Source: Pseudomonas saudimassiliensis | GTDB lineage: Bacteria; Pseudomonadota; Gammaproteobacteria; Pseudomonadales; Pseudomonadaceae | Direction: 5' to 3' | Assembly: GCF_000939975.1 (NCBI RefSeq) | Contig: NZ_LK391969.1 | Span: 186,001 to 250,000 of the forward strand | DNA: 64,000 nt | In this document: positions 1-7,617 of the stretch, in pieces | How the letters are laid out: each line of letters starts with the position of its first letter | Position numbering within the stretch: the first letter of the stretch is position 1 | The notes under the pieces: model-generated | Told to the model about the DNA's origin: nothing | Database searches by the model: none | Seen by the model: only the letters and a program-made list of their open reading frames with translations | Made by a program: the position numbers and the translations under genes

Positions 1-1494
1 GGCTTTGCGCCGGTGCAGGACATCCGCCGCACCCTGACCCCGCAGCTGCGCATCGACCAGGGCGACACCGATCTGATCCTTATCGACCTGGGCCGCGGCC
101 AGAACCGCCTCGGCGGCTCGGCGCTGGCGCAGGTATACAACCGCATCGGCCAACAGGCACCTGATCTGGACGACGCCGAAGACCTCAAGGCCTTCTTCGC
201 CGTGATTCAGGGCCTGAACCAGGACGACCTGCTGCTGGCCTACCACGACCGCTCCGACGGCGGCCTGCTGGCCACCGTCGCGGAGATGGCCTTTGCCGGC
301 CACTGCGGCATCGACATCAACCTGGACGTGCTGGCCGATAGCGCAACCGATTTGCCCGCCGCCCTGTTCAACGAAGAACTGGGTGCGGTCATCCAGGTAC
401 GCCAGGACGATACCGAAGCGGTACTCAGCCAACTGGCCGCCGCCGGCCTGGGTGATTGCAGCGCCGTGATCGGCCAGCCCAAACCCGAGCAGCAGCTGGA
501 CTTCTACTACGCCGGTAAGGATGTACTGTCCGGTACCCGCGCCGACTGGCAACAGGCCTGGAGCGAAACCAGCTGGCAGATCCAGCGCCTGCGTGACAAC
601 GCCGAATGCGCCGACCAGGAGCACGAACGCCTGGCCGACGACAAGAATCCCGGCCTGCAGGCCATGCTCAGCTACGACATCAACGAAGACGTCGCCGCGC
701 CCTACATCAACACCGGCATGCGCCCGGCGGTTGCCATCCTGCGCGAGCAGGGCGTCAACGGCCAGGTTGAGATGGCTGCCGCCTTCACCCGCGCTGGCTT
801 CACCGCCATCGACGTGCATATGAGCGACATTCTCAGCGGCCGGGTTGACCTCGCACAGTTCCGTGGACTGGTCGCCTGTGGCGGCTTCTCCTACGGCGAC
901 GTGTTGGGCGCCGGCGAAGGCTGGGCCAAATCGATCCTGTTCAACGAACAGGCGCGTCAGGCCTTCACCGACTTCTTCGCCCGCCCGGATACCTTCTCCC
1001 TGGGCGTGTGCAACGGTTGCCAGATGCTGTCCAACCTGCGCGAACTGATTCCGGGCAGCGAGCACTGGCCGCGCTTCGTACGCAACCGCTCGGAACAGTT
1101 CGAAGCACGCGTCGCCATGGTGGAAGTGCAACCCTCGCCGTCAATCTTCCTCAGCGGCATGGTCGGCTCACGTATGCCGATCGCCATCGCCCACGGCGAA
1201 GGCTACGCCGAGTTTGCCAACAGCGCCGCCGTCGACGCCTGCGAAGCCAGCAGCAGCGTCGCCCTGCGCTTCGTCGACAACCACGGCCGCATGACCGACC
1301 GCTACCCCGCCAACCCCAACGGCTCCCCCCGCGGCATCACCGGCCTCACCACCCGCGACGGCCGCGTCACCATCATGATGCCCCACCCGGAACGCGTCTT
1401 CCGCGCCGTCCAGAACTCCTGGTACCCGGACGACTGGAGCGAAGACGGCGCCTGGATGCGCATGTTCCGCAACGCCAGGGTCTGGGTAGGCTAA
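1..1494 (+). CDS. purL: Phosphoribosylformylglycinamidine synthase, C-terminal part
   Basis: PurL (FGAM synthase) converts FGAR, glutamine and ATP to FGAM in purine synthesis. The window starts inside the gene, so only about 497 of roughly 1,300 codons are present; the frame is open from base 1. The visible part holds the end of the second AIR-synthase-like ATPase domain (HDRSDGGL near 245-270) and the complete C-terminal glutamine amidotransferase domain. That domain has [18 protein letters not shown], the nucleophile Cys in GVCNGCQM near 1009, and the His/Glu pair in MPHPERVFR near 1380. The gene is GC-rich like the rest of the chromosome and is followed by a strong terminator, so it is a separate transcription unit from the integron next to it. 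Confidence 0.97.
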   Translation, partial: GFAPVQDIRRTLTPQLRIDQGDTDLILIDLGRGQNRLGGSALAQVYNRIGQQAPDLDDAEDLKAFFAVIQGLNQDDLLLAYHDRSDGGLLATVAEMAFAGHCGIDINLDVLADSATDLPAALFNEELGAVIQVRQDDTEAVLSQLAAAGLGDCSAVIGQPKPEQQLDFYYAGKDVLSGTRADWQQAWSETSWQIQRLRDNAECADQEHERLADDKNPGLQAMLSYDINEDVAAPYINTGMRPAVAILREQGVNGQVEMAAAFTRAGFTAIDVHMSDILSGRVDLAQFRGLVACGGFSYGDVLGAGEGWAKSILFNEQARQAFTDFFARPDTFSLGVCNGCQMLSNLRELIPGSEHWPRFVRNRSEQFEARVAMVEVQPSPSIFLSGMVGSRMPIAIAHGEGYAEFANSAAVDACEASSSVALRFVDNHGRMTDRYPANPNGSPRGITGLTTRDGRVTIMMPHPERVFRAVQNSWYPDDWSEDGAWMRMFRNARVWVG

Positions 1495-1511
1495 CAACCC
1501 ACCCGACCAAC

Positions 1512-1540
1512 AAAAATCCCGGCCACGCGCCGGGATTTTT
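1512..1540 (+). terminator. Rho-independent terminator of purL
   Basis: Perfect 11-bp stem (AAAAATCCCGG / CCGGGATTTTT) around a 7-base loop, 18 bp after the purL stop and ending in a T-run. Its symmetry means it could also stop transcription from the other strand. Confidence 0.9.
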
Positions 1541-1572
1541 GTATGCACACTTTGCCAGCATGCACATTTCTG

Positions 1573-1685
1573 CCCCCTCTCCCCTTGCGGGGCGAAAGCG
1601 GAATAAGCGAAGCACTGCTTCGCCCGCTTGAGCGCCCTGAGCTCTGCGAAGGGCCGGGGCGCGGAGCGGGGCTGGGGAGAGGGGG
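1573..1685. repeat. Long inverted repeat with 12-bp perfect arms
   Basis: Left arm CCCCCTCTCCCC (1573-1584) and right arm GGGGAGAGGGGG (1674-1685) are exact complements enclosing about 90 bp. The interior holds further short palindromes (for example GAAGCACTGCTTC near 1609). It lies between the purL terminator and the next gene. It resembles dispersed intergenic palindromic elements (REP/MITE-like) of pseudomonads, but I cannot count its copies elsewhere in the genome. Confidence 0.5.
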
Positions 1686-1747
1686 AAAGACCCCCAAACA
1701 ACCGCTAATCTATCTCCAATCACCCGACCCCAGGAACCACCACCGCC

Positions 1748-2107
1748 ATGAAAACAACAACCCTAACCGCCGTCATCCTCCTCACCGCGACCACCACCGC
1801 CTGCACCACCCAAACCACCCACATTTACAAACCCGACGGCAACAAACAATGCGAACCCGCCACCTCCACCCTAGCCAACAGCACCAACCAACTCACCAGC
1901 GCCGGCATTGAGGTCATCGCCTCAAACTGCGCCACCCAAACCGGCATGTCCGTAATGACCGTCTGCGGCGCCCCGACCCTCGGCCTTCACCTGCACGAAA
2001 TCAATGCCAGCGACATACAAAAAGCCAAAGACCTCGGCTACGAAGACGCCAACAACCTGATCAACGAAGAGCAGGGCACAGGCTACGAAATGACCAACTG
2101 CCCCTAA
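1748..2107 (+). CDS. Small putative lipoprotein, function unknown
   Basis: 119 residues with a threonine-rich N-terminal hydrophobic segment ending in a possible lipobox (TTAC, Cys19), so probably exported and lipid-anchored. The mature part is short and has four further cysteines (in KQCEP, SNCAT, TVCG and at the end, NCP), which may form disulfides. Codon use is unusual: long runs of ACC/AAC codons make the first 200 bases C- and A-rich. I recognise no domain. It is a single gene between the purL terminator and the end of the integron integrase. Confidence 0.6.
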   Translation: MKTTTLTAVILLTATTTACTTQTTHIYKPDGNKQCEPATSTLANSTNQLTSAGIEVIASNCATQTGMSVMTVCGAPTLGLHLHEINASDIQKAKDLGYEDANNLINEEQGTGYEMTNCP

Positions 2108-2267
2108 TGCCATTGAAATGGCCAGATGCCTGCATTATGGTTAAAGCCAAGCAGGGAATGCAGACACTCCAACAGAGGCATCGGACAGCCATCAATTCCC
2201 TCCAAGATATAGCGCTTATGCTCGGGGGCCAGGGTAGGGCGGTAGCGTACCCGCAACGAGCTAAACC

Positions 2268-3096
2268 CTAACCCAGCGGGCTCTGAACGCCCGCAAAGCC
2301 CTGCCCGAGCACGTGGGTATAGATCTGCGTAGTACGCACATCAGCATGCCCCAGCAGCGTTTGCACCGTACGAATATCACTACCCCTGCGTAACAACTCA
2401 GTAGCGAAGGTATGTCGGAATGTATGACAACCAACAGGCTTTTCGATACCGGTAACGCGAACTGCCTGTTTAACAGCACGCTGAATGGTACTGACATGCA
2501 CATGATGGCGAACGCTCTGACCATCTTCGTCAAGACAGATCCCGCTTGAAGGGAAAAGCCACTGCCAAGCCAGCGAAACAGAAGCGCGTGGATATTTACG
2601 TCGCAACGCGAAAGGGAGAGACACAGGCACCTTGTACATTTCCTCCTGTGACCGCCATGCAGCTTCGATCTGCTCCCGCAGCCCCCGCACCGTACATAAG
2701 AGAAGCCAGTAAGCGGTACGGTTGGGCTAGCTGCTCAATGATGGACATGGCCTCCTGGTGGGAGAGTACCGTCGGCAGTCTCGGTGGTCGCTTCACCCTG
2801 ACCACGTCCCCGATCTCGCCTAGAGGCTGTTCAAGGACGCGGGCATACAGAAATACGATGGCATTCAATGCGAGATTCTGAGTCGCAGCCGCAACCTGAC
2901 GATCAGTGGCCAGCCAGCTGAGAAACGCATTCACATCAGACGTTCCCAGCTCAAGAGGGTGGCGCATCCCGTGGAAGCGTATGAAATAGCGGATCCAGTA
3001 CCAGTAGCTTTTCTCCGTGCGGATGCTGTAGTGATTCAAGCGCATCACCGAGCGAAACTGCTCCCTCAGGCGAGGCTTATGGGCTGGGCTGTCCAT
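2268..3096 (-). pseudogene. intI: Integron integrase, inactivated by internal deletion and frameshift
   Basis: IntI is the tyrosine recombinase that captures and excises cassettes. The N-terminal frame (3096 to about 2680) carries the SAM-like core-binding domain and runs to [10 protein letters not shown]. The C-terminal frame (from about 2690) carries LREQIEAAW, the IntI-specific patch ([19 protein letters not shown]), [16 protein letters not shown] and the nucleophile Tyr in IYTHVL. About 44 residues between these parts, including the box I catalytic Arg (normally GTGxRxxE), are missing, and the reading frame changes at a run of five C on the plus strand (2682-2686). Four C would give an in-frame join between two CTGCGG repeats. 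The intact start has a good AAAGGA ribosome binding site. Even if the extra base were a sequencing error, the enzyme would lack its first Arg. Confidence 0.92.
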
Positions 3097-3107
3097 ATGT
3101 CATCCTT

Positions 3108-3127
3108 TACTGTTTTTTTATACAGTA
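3108..3127 (-). promoter_or_regulatory. LexA (SOS) box in the intI promoter
   Basis: TACTGTTTTTTTATACAGTA is a near-ideal LexA operator (CTGT-N8-ACAG, with flanking TA on both sides). It lies 12-31 bp upstream of the intI start codon. SOS control of integron integrases by LexA is established; here the operator has outlived its gene. Confidence 0.85.
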
Positions 3128-3183
3128 GTAATAGATGTGCGAAATGACGAAGTCAAGCTAATACAGAAGGAGTAGAGGTAATT

Positions 3184-3288
3184 ATGGATAAGCTACTGAA
3201 TTTAAAAGAATTTAATATGGCGCTTAATCCCGGCTATCCGGAGTTATACCGAAGTCATTCTTATGCATTAGTGCCGCATGCGGTCTAA
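3184..3288 (+). CDS. 34-codon leader ORF running into attI
   Basis: ATG at 3184 is preceded by AGAAGGAGTAGAGG, one of the best ribosome binding sites in the region. The frame encodes MDKLLNLKEFNMALN and so on, ending at TAA 3286-3288, six bases before the attI core GTTATGC. It reads toward the first cassette. Class 1 integrons carry a short ORF in attI1 that increases translation of the first cassette gene; this could be a counterpart. It has no recognisable domain, and coding status is an inference from the ribosome binding site and position. Confidence 0.5.
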   Translation: MDKLLNLKEFNMALNPGYPELYRSHSYALVPHAV

Positions 3289-3300
3289 TCACTGTTATGC
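3241..3300 (+). other. attI recombination site
   Basis: The core GTTATGC at 3294-3300 is the integrase cut site (G|TT) joining the platform to the first cassette. A second partial core-like motif (CTTATGC, 3270-3276) lies upstream. The position between the intI 5' end and the first cassette is diagnostic. The upstream limit of the site is approximate. Confidence 0.8.
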
Positions 3301-3321
3301 ACAAATAATCAGGAGTCACGG

Positions 3322-3738
3322 ATGAGTTCTAGTCATATTTTTTGGCCTGCTTTGGCACAGATTCTTCTCACGCTGGTGATGTTTATCGTTCTCGGTGCGA
3401 GAAAGGCCAAGGCAGTAAAAGCCGGCAGGGTTAATCGTAAGGAAGCGGCCTTGGATAATCGGGTATGGCCCGAGGATGTCGTCAAAGTTTCCAACAATAT
3501 TGCCAACCAGTTTGAGATTCCGGTTCTTTTCTACGTTCTCTGTTTCGTTCTATACAGTATCAACGCTGCCGGATCTGTCGCAGTATTTCTGGCGTGGCTC
3601 TTCGTCGTGAGCAGGTACGCCCACGCATACGTGCATGTGACTTCAAACTATATACCAGTGAGGCTGCCACTCTTCATGACCGGAGCCTTGGTCTTGCTGG
3701 CTATGCTGGCTGTATCGGTATGGAATTTGGCCGCATGA
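3322..3738 (+). CDS. Cassette 1: MAPEG family membrane protein
   Basis: 138 residues with four hydrophobic helices (about 7-24, 66-84, 86-103 and 115-135) and the MAPEG-type segment with NNIANQFE between helices 1 and 2. MAPEG proteins are small membrane enzymes, many acting with glutathione; bacterial members are mostly uncharacterised. The ATG at 3322 has AGGAG 8 bp upstream, just inside the cassette. By eye more than half of its residues match the chromosomal MAPEG protein at 13938-14357, including the block VKVSNNIANQFE. As the first cassette it is the best placed for expression from an integron promoter. Confidence 0.85.
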   Translation: MSSSHIFWPALAQILLTLVMFIVLGARKAKAVKAGRVNRKEAALDNRVWPEDVVKVSNNIANQFEIPVLFYVLCFVLYSINAAGSVAVFLAWLFVVSRYAHAYVHVTSNYIPVRLPLFMTGALVLLAMLAVSVWNLAA

Positions 3739-3747
3739 CGCATGCTT

Positions 3748-3831
3748 GCATAACAAGTGCAGGCACGGCGACGCCTACTACATTGCGCCTTCGGCTTCAT
3801 TCCGTAGGCGCGCATGCTGCAAGCGTTATGC
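3748..3831 (+). repeat. attC site of cassette 1
   Basis: R'' GCATAAC (3748-3754) and R' GTTATGC (3825-3831) are exact complements; between them an imperfect palindrome pairs CGCCTAC with GTAGGCG. 84 bp. Confidence 0.9.
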
Positions 3832-3846
3832 ATTAAGGGGGAGTCA

Positions 3847-4263
3847 GTGCTCGAACCAGTAGTTCAGGAGGAAGCCACGGGATGCGGAATCGCGTCGGTT
3901 GCCAACATTCTGGGCAAAACGTACTCAGAGATGAAGGCCGTAGCCAATGCTATGGGCATCCATGCTTCGGACAAATCGCTGTGGTCAGATACACAGTATG
4001 TCCGGCGTATGTTGTCGAGCGCAGGTGTCAAAACTTCCGCTGATGAAACCCCATTTGAATCTTGGGAGGCATTGCCCAATCTGGCGTTGTTGTCTATCAA
4101 GCACCATCAGGAAGAAGGCAAGGACTTCTGGCACTGGGTTGTATTCAAGCGCGTGGGAGGTCAACCATTTGTGCTGGATTCGGCTAGTTACCTGCCATCC
4201 AATATCCGTCAGGATTTCGACGCCATGCAGCCCAAGTGGTTCATCGAGGTCGAAAATGCATAA
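3847..4263 (+). CDS. Cassette 2: C39-like cysteine peptidase domain protein
   Basis: 138 residues from the GTG at 3847, which has AAGGGGGAG just upstream; the frame is open further upstream but that part lies inside attC. Near the N-terminus Q7 and the motif TGCGIAS place a nucleophile Cys at residue 13. HWVVF supplies His96 and the VLDSAS segment supplies Asp111, giving a papain-fold Cys-His-Asp triad of the Peptidase C39 type. C39 domains normally cleave double-glycine leaders in ABC exporters, but this one stands alone, with no signal peptide or membrane segment, so the substrate is unknown. Stand-alone C39-like proteins recur in integron arrays. The TAA stop is inside attC. Confidence 0.72.
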   Translation: MLEPVVQEEATGCGIASVANILGKTYSEMKAVANAMGIHASDKSLWSDTQYVRRMLSSAGVKTSADETPFESWEALPNLALLSIKHHQEEGKDFWHWVVFKRVGGQPFVLDSASYLPSNIRQDFDAMQPKWFIEVENA

Positions 4264-4341
4264 CCAGGCGCTGTTGTCGCCGCTATCGCGGCTGGGACGG
4301 CTTACGCTTCGCTCCAGCCGCCCCAAAGCTTATCGTTAGGC
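4258..4341 (+). repeat. attC site of cassette 2
   Basis: R'' GCATAAC (4258-4264, containing the stop codon of the cassette gene) and R' GTTAGGC (4335-4341); the interior pairs GGACGGCTTACGCTTCGC with later complements. 84 bp. Confidence 0.88.
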
Positions 4342-4354
4342 AGGTTTTTATATT

Positions 4355-4993
4355 ATGGAGTGGCTATCAAGAATCGTTGATTTGGCGAAAATTCCGACCA
4401 AATTTATCGGGTCGGTCACGGTTGTTTGCGCCATTGTTTTGCTGCTTCCTGAACCAGCACTTGAGAAGGTGGCTTTACTACAGGTTAGAGAAGACTTCGG
4501 GCAGTATTTTGGCTTAGGTCTCTTAATTAGCTCATCGATACTGCTGATTGAGTTGGGAATCTGGGGATATCGTAGTGTTAGAGCGCATTACGCTGGCCGA
4601 TCGCTAAAACAACATATCCGAGACTACCTGCAAGGATTGGACGTATCAGAGAAAGCAGTCCTACGAGAATTCTTTCTCGCTAGTGCGCGTACAATTAAGC
4701 TGCCTATTGAGCAACCATCTGTATCGTCACTTATGAATGCTGGAGTTCTCGAACAGAGTGCAGCATTGGGATCTAGAACGACGGTTGGCTCTGTCTTTTC
4801 TGTATCGCTGTCTGATGAGGCTGAAACTCATCTGACTCCAGAGCTCGTGGATATAGACCAGTTTGTTCTCCACACTGACGAAGGAAAGTGGTACTTGAAT
4901 GAAGAAGGACAGCAGTGGGTCATGAACAACAGGCCGAGCTTCATGCATGAATTGCAACGCCATCTTGCAGTTATGGAGGGGCGGTTCTGGTGA
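4355..4993 (+). CDS. Cassette 3: SieB-like superinfection exclusion protein
   Basis: 212 residues. Two membrane helices near the N-terminus (about 17-33 and 49-71) are followed by a soluble part. There LDVSEKAVLREFF, TIKLPIEQP, and VSSLMNAGVLE look like the SieB family (PF14163), whose founder in phages lambda and P22 aborts infection by other phages from the inner membrane. The C-terminal part ends in a helix-rich NEEGQQWVMNNRPSFMHEL segment. The gene fills its cassette, with GTTAGGC and a weak ribosome binding site 14 bp before the ATG. The family match is by pattern and layout, so a different two-helix membrane protein is possible. Confidence 0.6.
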   Translation: MEWLSRIVDLAKIPTKFIGSVTVVCAIVLLLPEPALEKVALLQVREDFGQYFGLGLLISSSILLIELGIWGYRSVRAHYAGRSLKQHIRDYLQGLDVSEKAVLREFFLASARTIKLPIEQPSVSSLMNAGVLEQSAALGSRTTVGSVFSVSLSDEAETHLTPELVDIDQFVLHTDEGKWYLNEEGQQWVMNNRPSFMHELQRHLAVMEGRFW

Positions 4994-4997
4994 AACT

Positions 4998-5075
4998 GCC
5001 TAACCAAGCCATTAAATTCGCTCCCTACGGTCGCCGGACGCTCGTTCCTCGCGCCGTTTATGGCGAGCGTTATGC
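4998..5075 (+). repeat. attC site of cassette 3
   Basis: R'' GCCTAAC (4998-5004) and R' GTTATGC (5069-5075), with an internal stem CGCCGGACG / CGCGCCG around a T-rich loop. 78 bp. Confidence 0.86.
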
Positions 5076-5093
5076 ACCCTTGAGAGGTAATGT

Positions 5094-6743
5094 GTGAACT
5101 TAGATAGCCTGATAACAGTTGCGGGTTTGTTTGTCGCAGTTTATGCAATTATTCCTAGGGTAAGACGGTTAGAGATCTCTCTTCGATTTGGAAAGGTTGG
5201 CTGGGCAATACTATTAATCTCCATGGCGTCTATTCTGTATTTGCAGTTTTACCAAACATTTAGGTCCTTGGGCCTTACGCCAAGCTTAAATCTCTCTAGA
5301 TGGTCAATCACGCCTTCTAATGCTTCATTTTTAATAATCCTGCTAATGTCCCTGGCCTTATACGTTTACCTGCGTATTAGACGACTCTCTAGATCTAACA
5401 TTGTTAAATTCAGGGAATATGTTTTTGAGCTTTCACGTGAGAAAAAATACTCAGAGCTATTCTCGTTGATTGAGAGAAATATCAACCATGTTGCACGTAT
5501 ATATAACGGGCTCTTCGTACTCTCAAGACTCCAAGCCTATCTTCAAAGGTACTCAAGAGACTATCCAGATATTCGATCGTTGATTTCTGAGTTAGGGGGT
5601 TCTCCCAAAGAACGTGAACCAATGGGGCGTGATATAATCCACACACTTCTAAGGAAGTGCTCTGGGCTGTTGGTTCGAGTACTTCCCACCTATGAAAGAG
5701 AAAAGGAAGTCGCAACGGAAATTGTGCATGAGGTTTTGATAAACAGAAACACCGTCAAAGCGATTTCTGAAATAAGGCCGTATTTCGCGTTGCAAATATT
5801 CCCTTATGAATTTTACGAAAATAATGAATTTGTAGATACGTACCTAAGATACTTGGCAGAAGACACAAAAAGTGTTTTGTATCATGAGGTGCGCAACAAT
5901 CAGAACTTGGCGGGCCGAGATCGTTATGCCCTCCCTAAAAGAAACCGGCTCCTCAATTACTTATTCGAAGATTGCAAGGTTGCTGAAAGATACGGGGTAT
6001 ATAAGCCTGTTGGGGAATTTGTTATTGCCCATCTAGATGAGTTATACAGCAGTTCCTTACCTGACCCATATAATGAACCTATGGGTGATTTTTTTGAGGA
6101 GGGCCAGTGGGATTCAAAACTTATGGTGGGAATTAGATTTTTCGATATCATGGTCACAAGCGCTTTGTACCAAAACATACAATGGCATATGTGGCTCTAT
6201 TACTTTACGCACTTTGTTGAGCGTATCGTAAGAAATTTAGACCCCAACGAAAAACTTGTCGACTTTCATGCAGAGTGGCCTACTAAATACCATTATGCAC
6301 TGTATGAAATAACCTCTTGTCTTTGTAAGTGGGTTTCTGCTGTCGACCATCTGCCATTGGATCAAGACAACGTTGCACTAGAAACGACATCGGCACACCA
6401 CGAAAATGGGAACATACCTAAAAGTAGCATGTTGGCACTTGGTCAGATAGCCAAACAAATACTGGTGACTGATGCGCTTTCTGACAGATTCAAAAAATAC
6501 ATAATAGATATCGTATATCGACGATACTTCGAGTTGCGAAAAGTAGCCGCAACAAAGCCTTACGCAGATGCATTGATGAACTCCATTCAGTGTGGTGGGT
6601 TTAGCATGGGCAAAACATCTTATGAATACGCTCAGTATCTTCTTGATGCATTTGAAGAGTTTGATCGTATTCCATATGAGATCGATCTATCTGACGAGTT
6701 AAGAAGAAGATTGCAAGAGAATGTTGATAGATCTCAGGCATAA
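5094..6743 (+). CDS. Cassette 4: large membrane-anchored protein of unknown function
   Basis: 549 residues from a GTG start with GAGAGG 7 bp upstream. Three hydrophobic helices lie at about 5-20, 35-53 and 77-94. Between the second and third is a short loop; after the third comes a basic stop-transfer segment (RIRRLSR) and about 450 residues of mostly helical, soluble protein rich in Tyr, Phe and charged residues, probably cytoplasmic. I recognise no catalytic motif and no known family. The gene is AT-rich and is the longest cassette gene here; its TAA stop lies in the attC R'' box. A membrane sensor or anchor joined to a large cytoplasmic domain is a common defence-protein layout, but the function is open. 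Confidence 0.8.
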   Translation: MNLDSLITVAGLFVAVYAIIPRVRRLEISLRFGKVGWAILLISMASILYLQFYQTFRSLGLTPSLNLSRWSITPSNASFLIILLMSLALYVYLRIRRLSRSNIVKFREYVFELSREKKYSELFSLIERNINHVARIYNGLFVLSRLQAYLQRYSRDYPDIRSLISELGGSPKEREPMGRDIIHTLLRKCSGLLVRVLPTYEREKEVATEIVHEVLINRNTVKAISEIRPYFALQIFPYEFYENNEFVDTYLRYLAEDTKSVLYHEVRNNQNLAGRDRYALPKRNRLLNYLFEDCKVAERYGVYKPVGEFVIAHLDELYSSSLPDPYNEPMGDFFEEGQWDSKLMVGIRFFDIMVTSALYQNIQWHMWLYYFTHFVERIVRNLDPNEKLVDFHAEWPTKYHYALYEITSCLCKWVSAVDHLPLDQDNVALETTSAHHENGNIPKSSMLALGQIAKQILVTDALSDRFKKYIIDIVYRRYFELRKVAATKPYADALMNSIQCGGFSMGKTSYEYAQYLLDAFEEFDRIPYEIDLSDELRRRLQENVDRSQA

Positions 6744-6809
6744 CAAAGCGCTGCTGTCGGACAAATTTTCCGCTGCGCTCCAAGTTTGCCGCAGAGCGCG
6801 GCGTTAAAT
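6738..6809 (+). repeat. attC site of cassette 4
   Basis: R'' GCATAAC (6738-6744) and R' GTTAAAT (6803-6809). Its interior is almost identical to the attC of cassette 8 (11403-11474), which is 4.6 kb away. 72 bp. Confidence 0.88.
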
Positions 6810-6834
6810 CAAAGTAGTAACATGGAGGTTCCTT

Positions 6835-7530
6835 GTGAAAACAATAGGTCTCATTGGTGGAATGAGCTGGGAATCAACTCAGACTTATTACCGACTGATC
6901 AACCAGAGAGTAAGAGAAGAACTCGGCGGGCTCCATTCAGCAAAGCTCGTTCTGTATAGTGTAGATTTTGCCGAAATTGAGACGTTGCAGCATCAAGGGG
7001 ATTGGCGTGCAACAGGTGAAATATTGGGGGCAGTCGGCCAATCAGTTGAGTCGGCAGGTGCAGAATTTCTGGTTCTCTGTACCAACACGATGCATAAAGT
7101 CGCTTCCCAAATTGAACGCGCAGTAAGTATCCCTCTTCTTCACATCGCAGATGCTACGGCTAACGTCCTCAAAAAGGATGGCGTAACCTGTGTGGGGCTG
7201 CTTGGGACACGATTTACTATGGAGCAGGAGTTTTACCTTGGTCGTCTCCAAGACCATGGTATCCGAGTCGTTGTGCCGAATGAGACCGAACGAGAGAGTA
7301 TTCATTCCGTGATTTACAATGAACTGTGCCAAGGAGTGATCAAGCCCGATTCAAAAACTGAGTATTTGGGTGTCGTAGCATCATTGGCAGAACGCGGTGC
7401 ACAAGGCGTAATTTTGGGGTGCACGGAGATAGGTCTTTTGATCCAGTGCTCGGATACAGATATCAAACTGTACGATACTACAGAAATACATGCAGAGCAG
7501 GCAGTTCAGCATGCCTTGGGCAGGATTTAA
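6835..7530 (+). CDS. Cassette 5: aspartate/glutamate racemase family protein
   Basis: 231 residues from GTG at 6835, with ATGGAGG 9 bp upstream. The N-terminus MKTIGLIGGMSWEST, the first catalytic Cys in VLCTNTMH (about residue 82) and the second in LGCTEIGLL (about 201) are the cofactor-independent two-base racemase signature. The pattern is closest to the YgeA/aspartate racemase branch, which interconverts L- and D-amino acids in the cytoplasm. D-amino acids feed peptidoglycan or act in cell-wall and biofilm signalling. The length is normal for the family and both catalytic cysteines are present, so the protein is probably active. Confidence 0.88.
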   Translation: MKTIGLIGGMSWESTQTYYRLINQRVREELGGLHSAKLVLYSVDFAEIETLQHQGDWRATGEILGAVGQSVESAGAEFLVLCTNTMHKVASQIERAVSIPLLHIADATANVLKKDGVTCVGLLGTRFTMEQEFYLGRLQDHGIRVVVPNETERESIHSVIYNELCQGVIKPDSKTEYLGVVASLAERGAQGVILGCTEIGLLIQCSDTDIKLYDTTEIHAEQAVQHALGRI

Positions 7531-7602
7531 CAATCGGCTGCACAGCGACCGGTTTTCCGCTGCTTCGCAGCTCCAAACCGGCGCGTGAGCCGGGCGTTAG
7601 GC
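7525..7602 (+). repeat. attC site of cassette 5
   Basis: R'' ATTTAAC (7525-7531) and R' GTTAGGC (7596-7602); interior ACCGGTTTTCCGCTGC pairs with GCAGCTCCAAACCGG. 78 bp. Confidence 0.87.
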
Positions 7603-7617
7603 TATCGGGAGAGCACA

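Noticed and set aside
2268..3096. Two separate integrase genes
   Set aside because: The two frames are consecutive parts of one IntI protein joined by a deletion and a frameshift, not two genes.
3128..3183. Cassette promoter (Pc) between intI and the leader ORF
   Set aside because: A TAATAC -10 candidate at 3159-3164 has no matching -35 at the right distance, so I did not list it.
3784..3846. Start of the cassette 2 protein at ATG 3814
   Set aside because: That start lies in the attC of cassette 1; GTG 3847 has a proper ribosome binding site and begins the peptidase domain.
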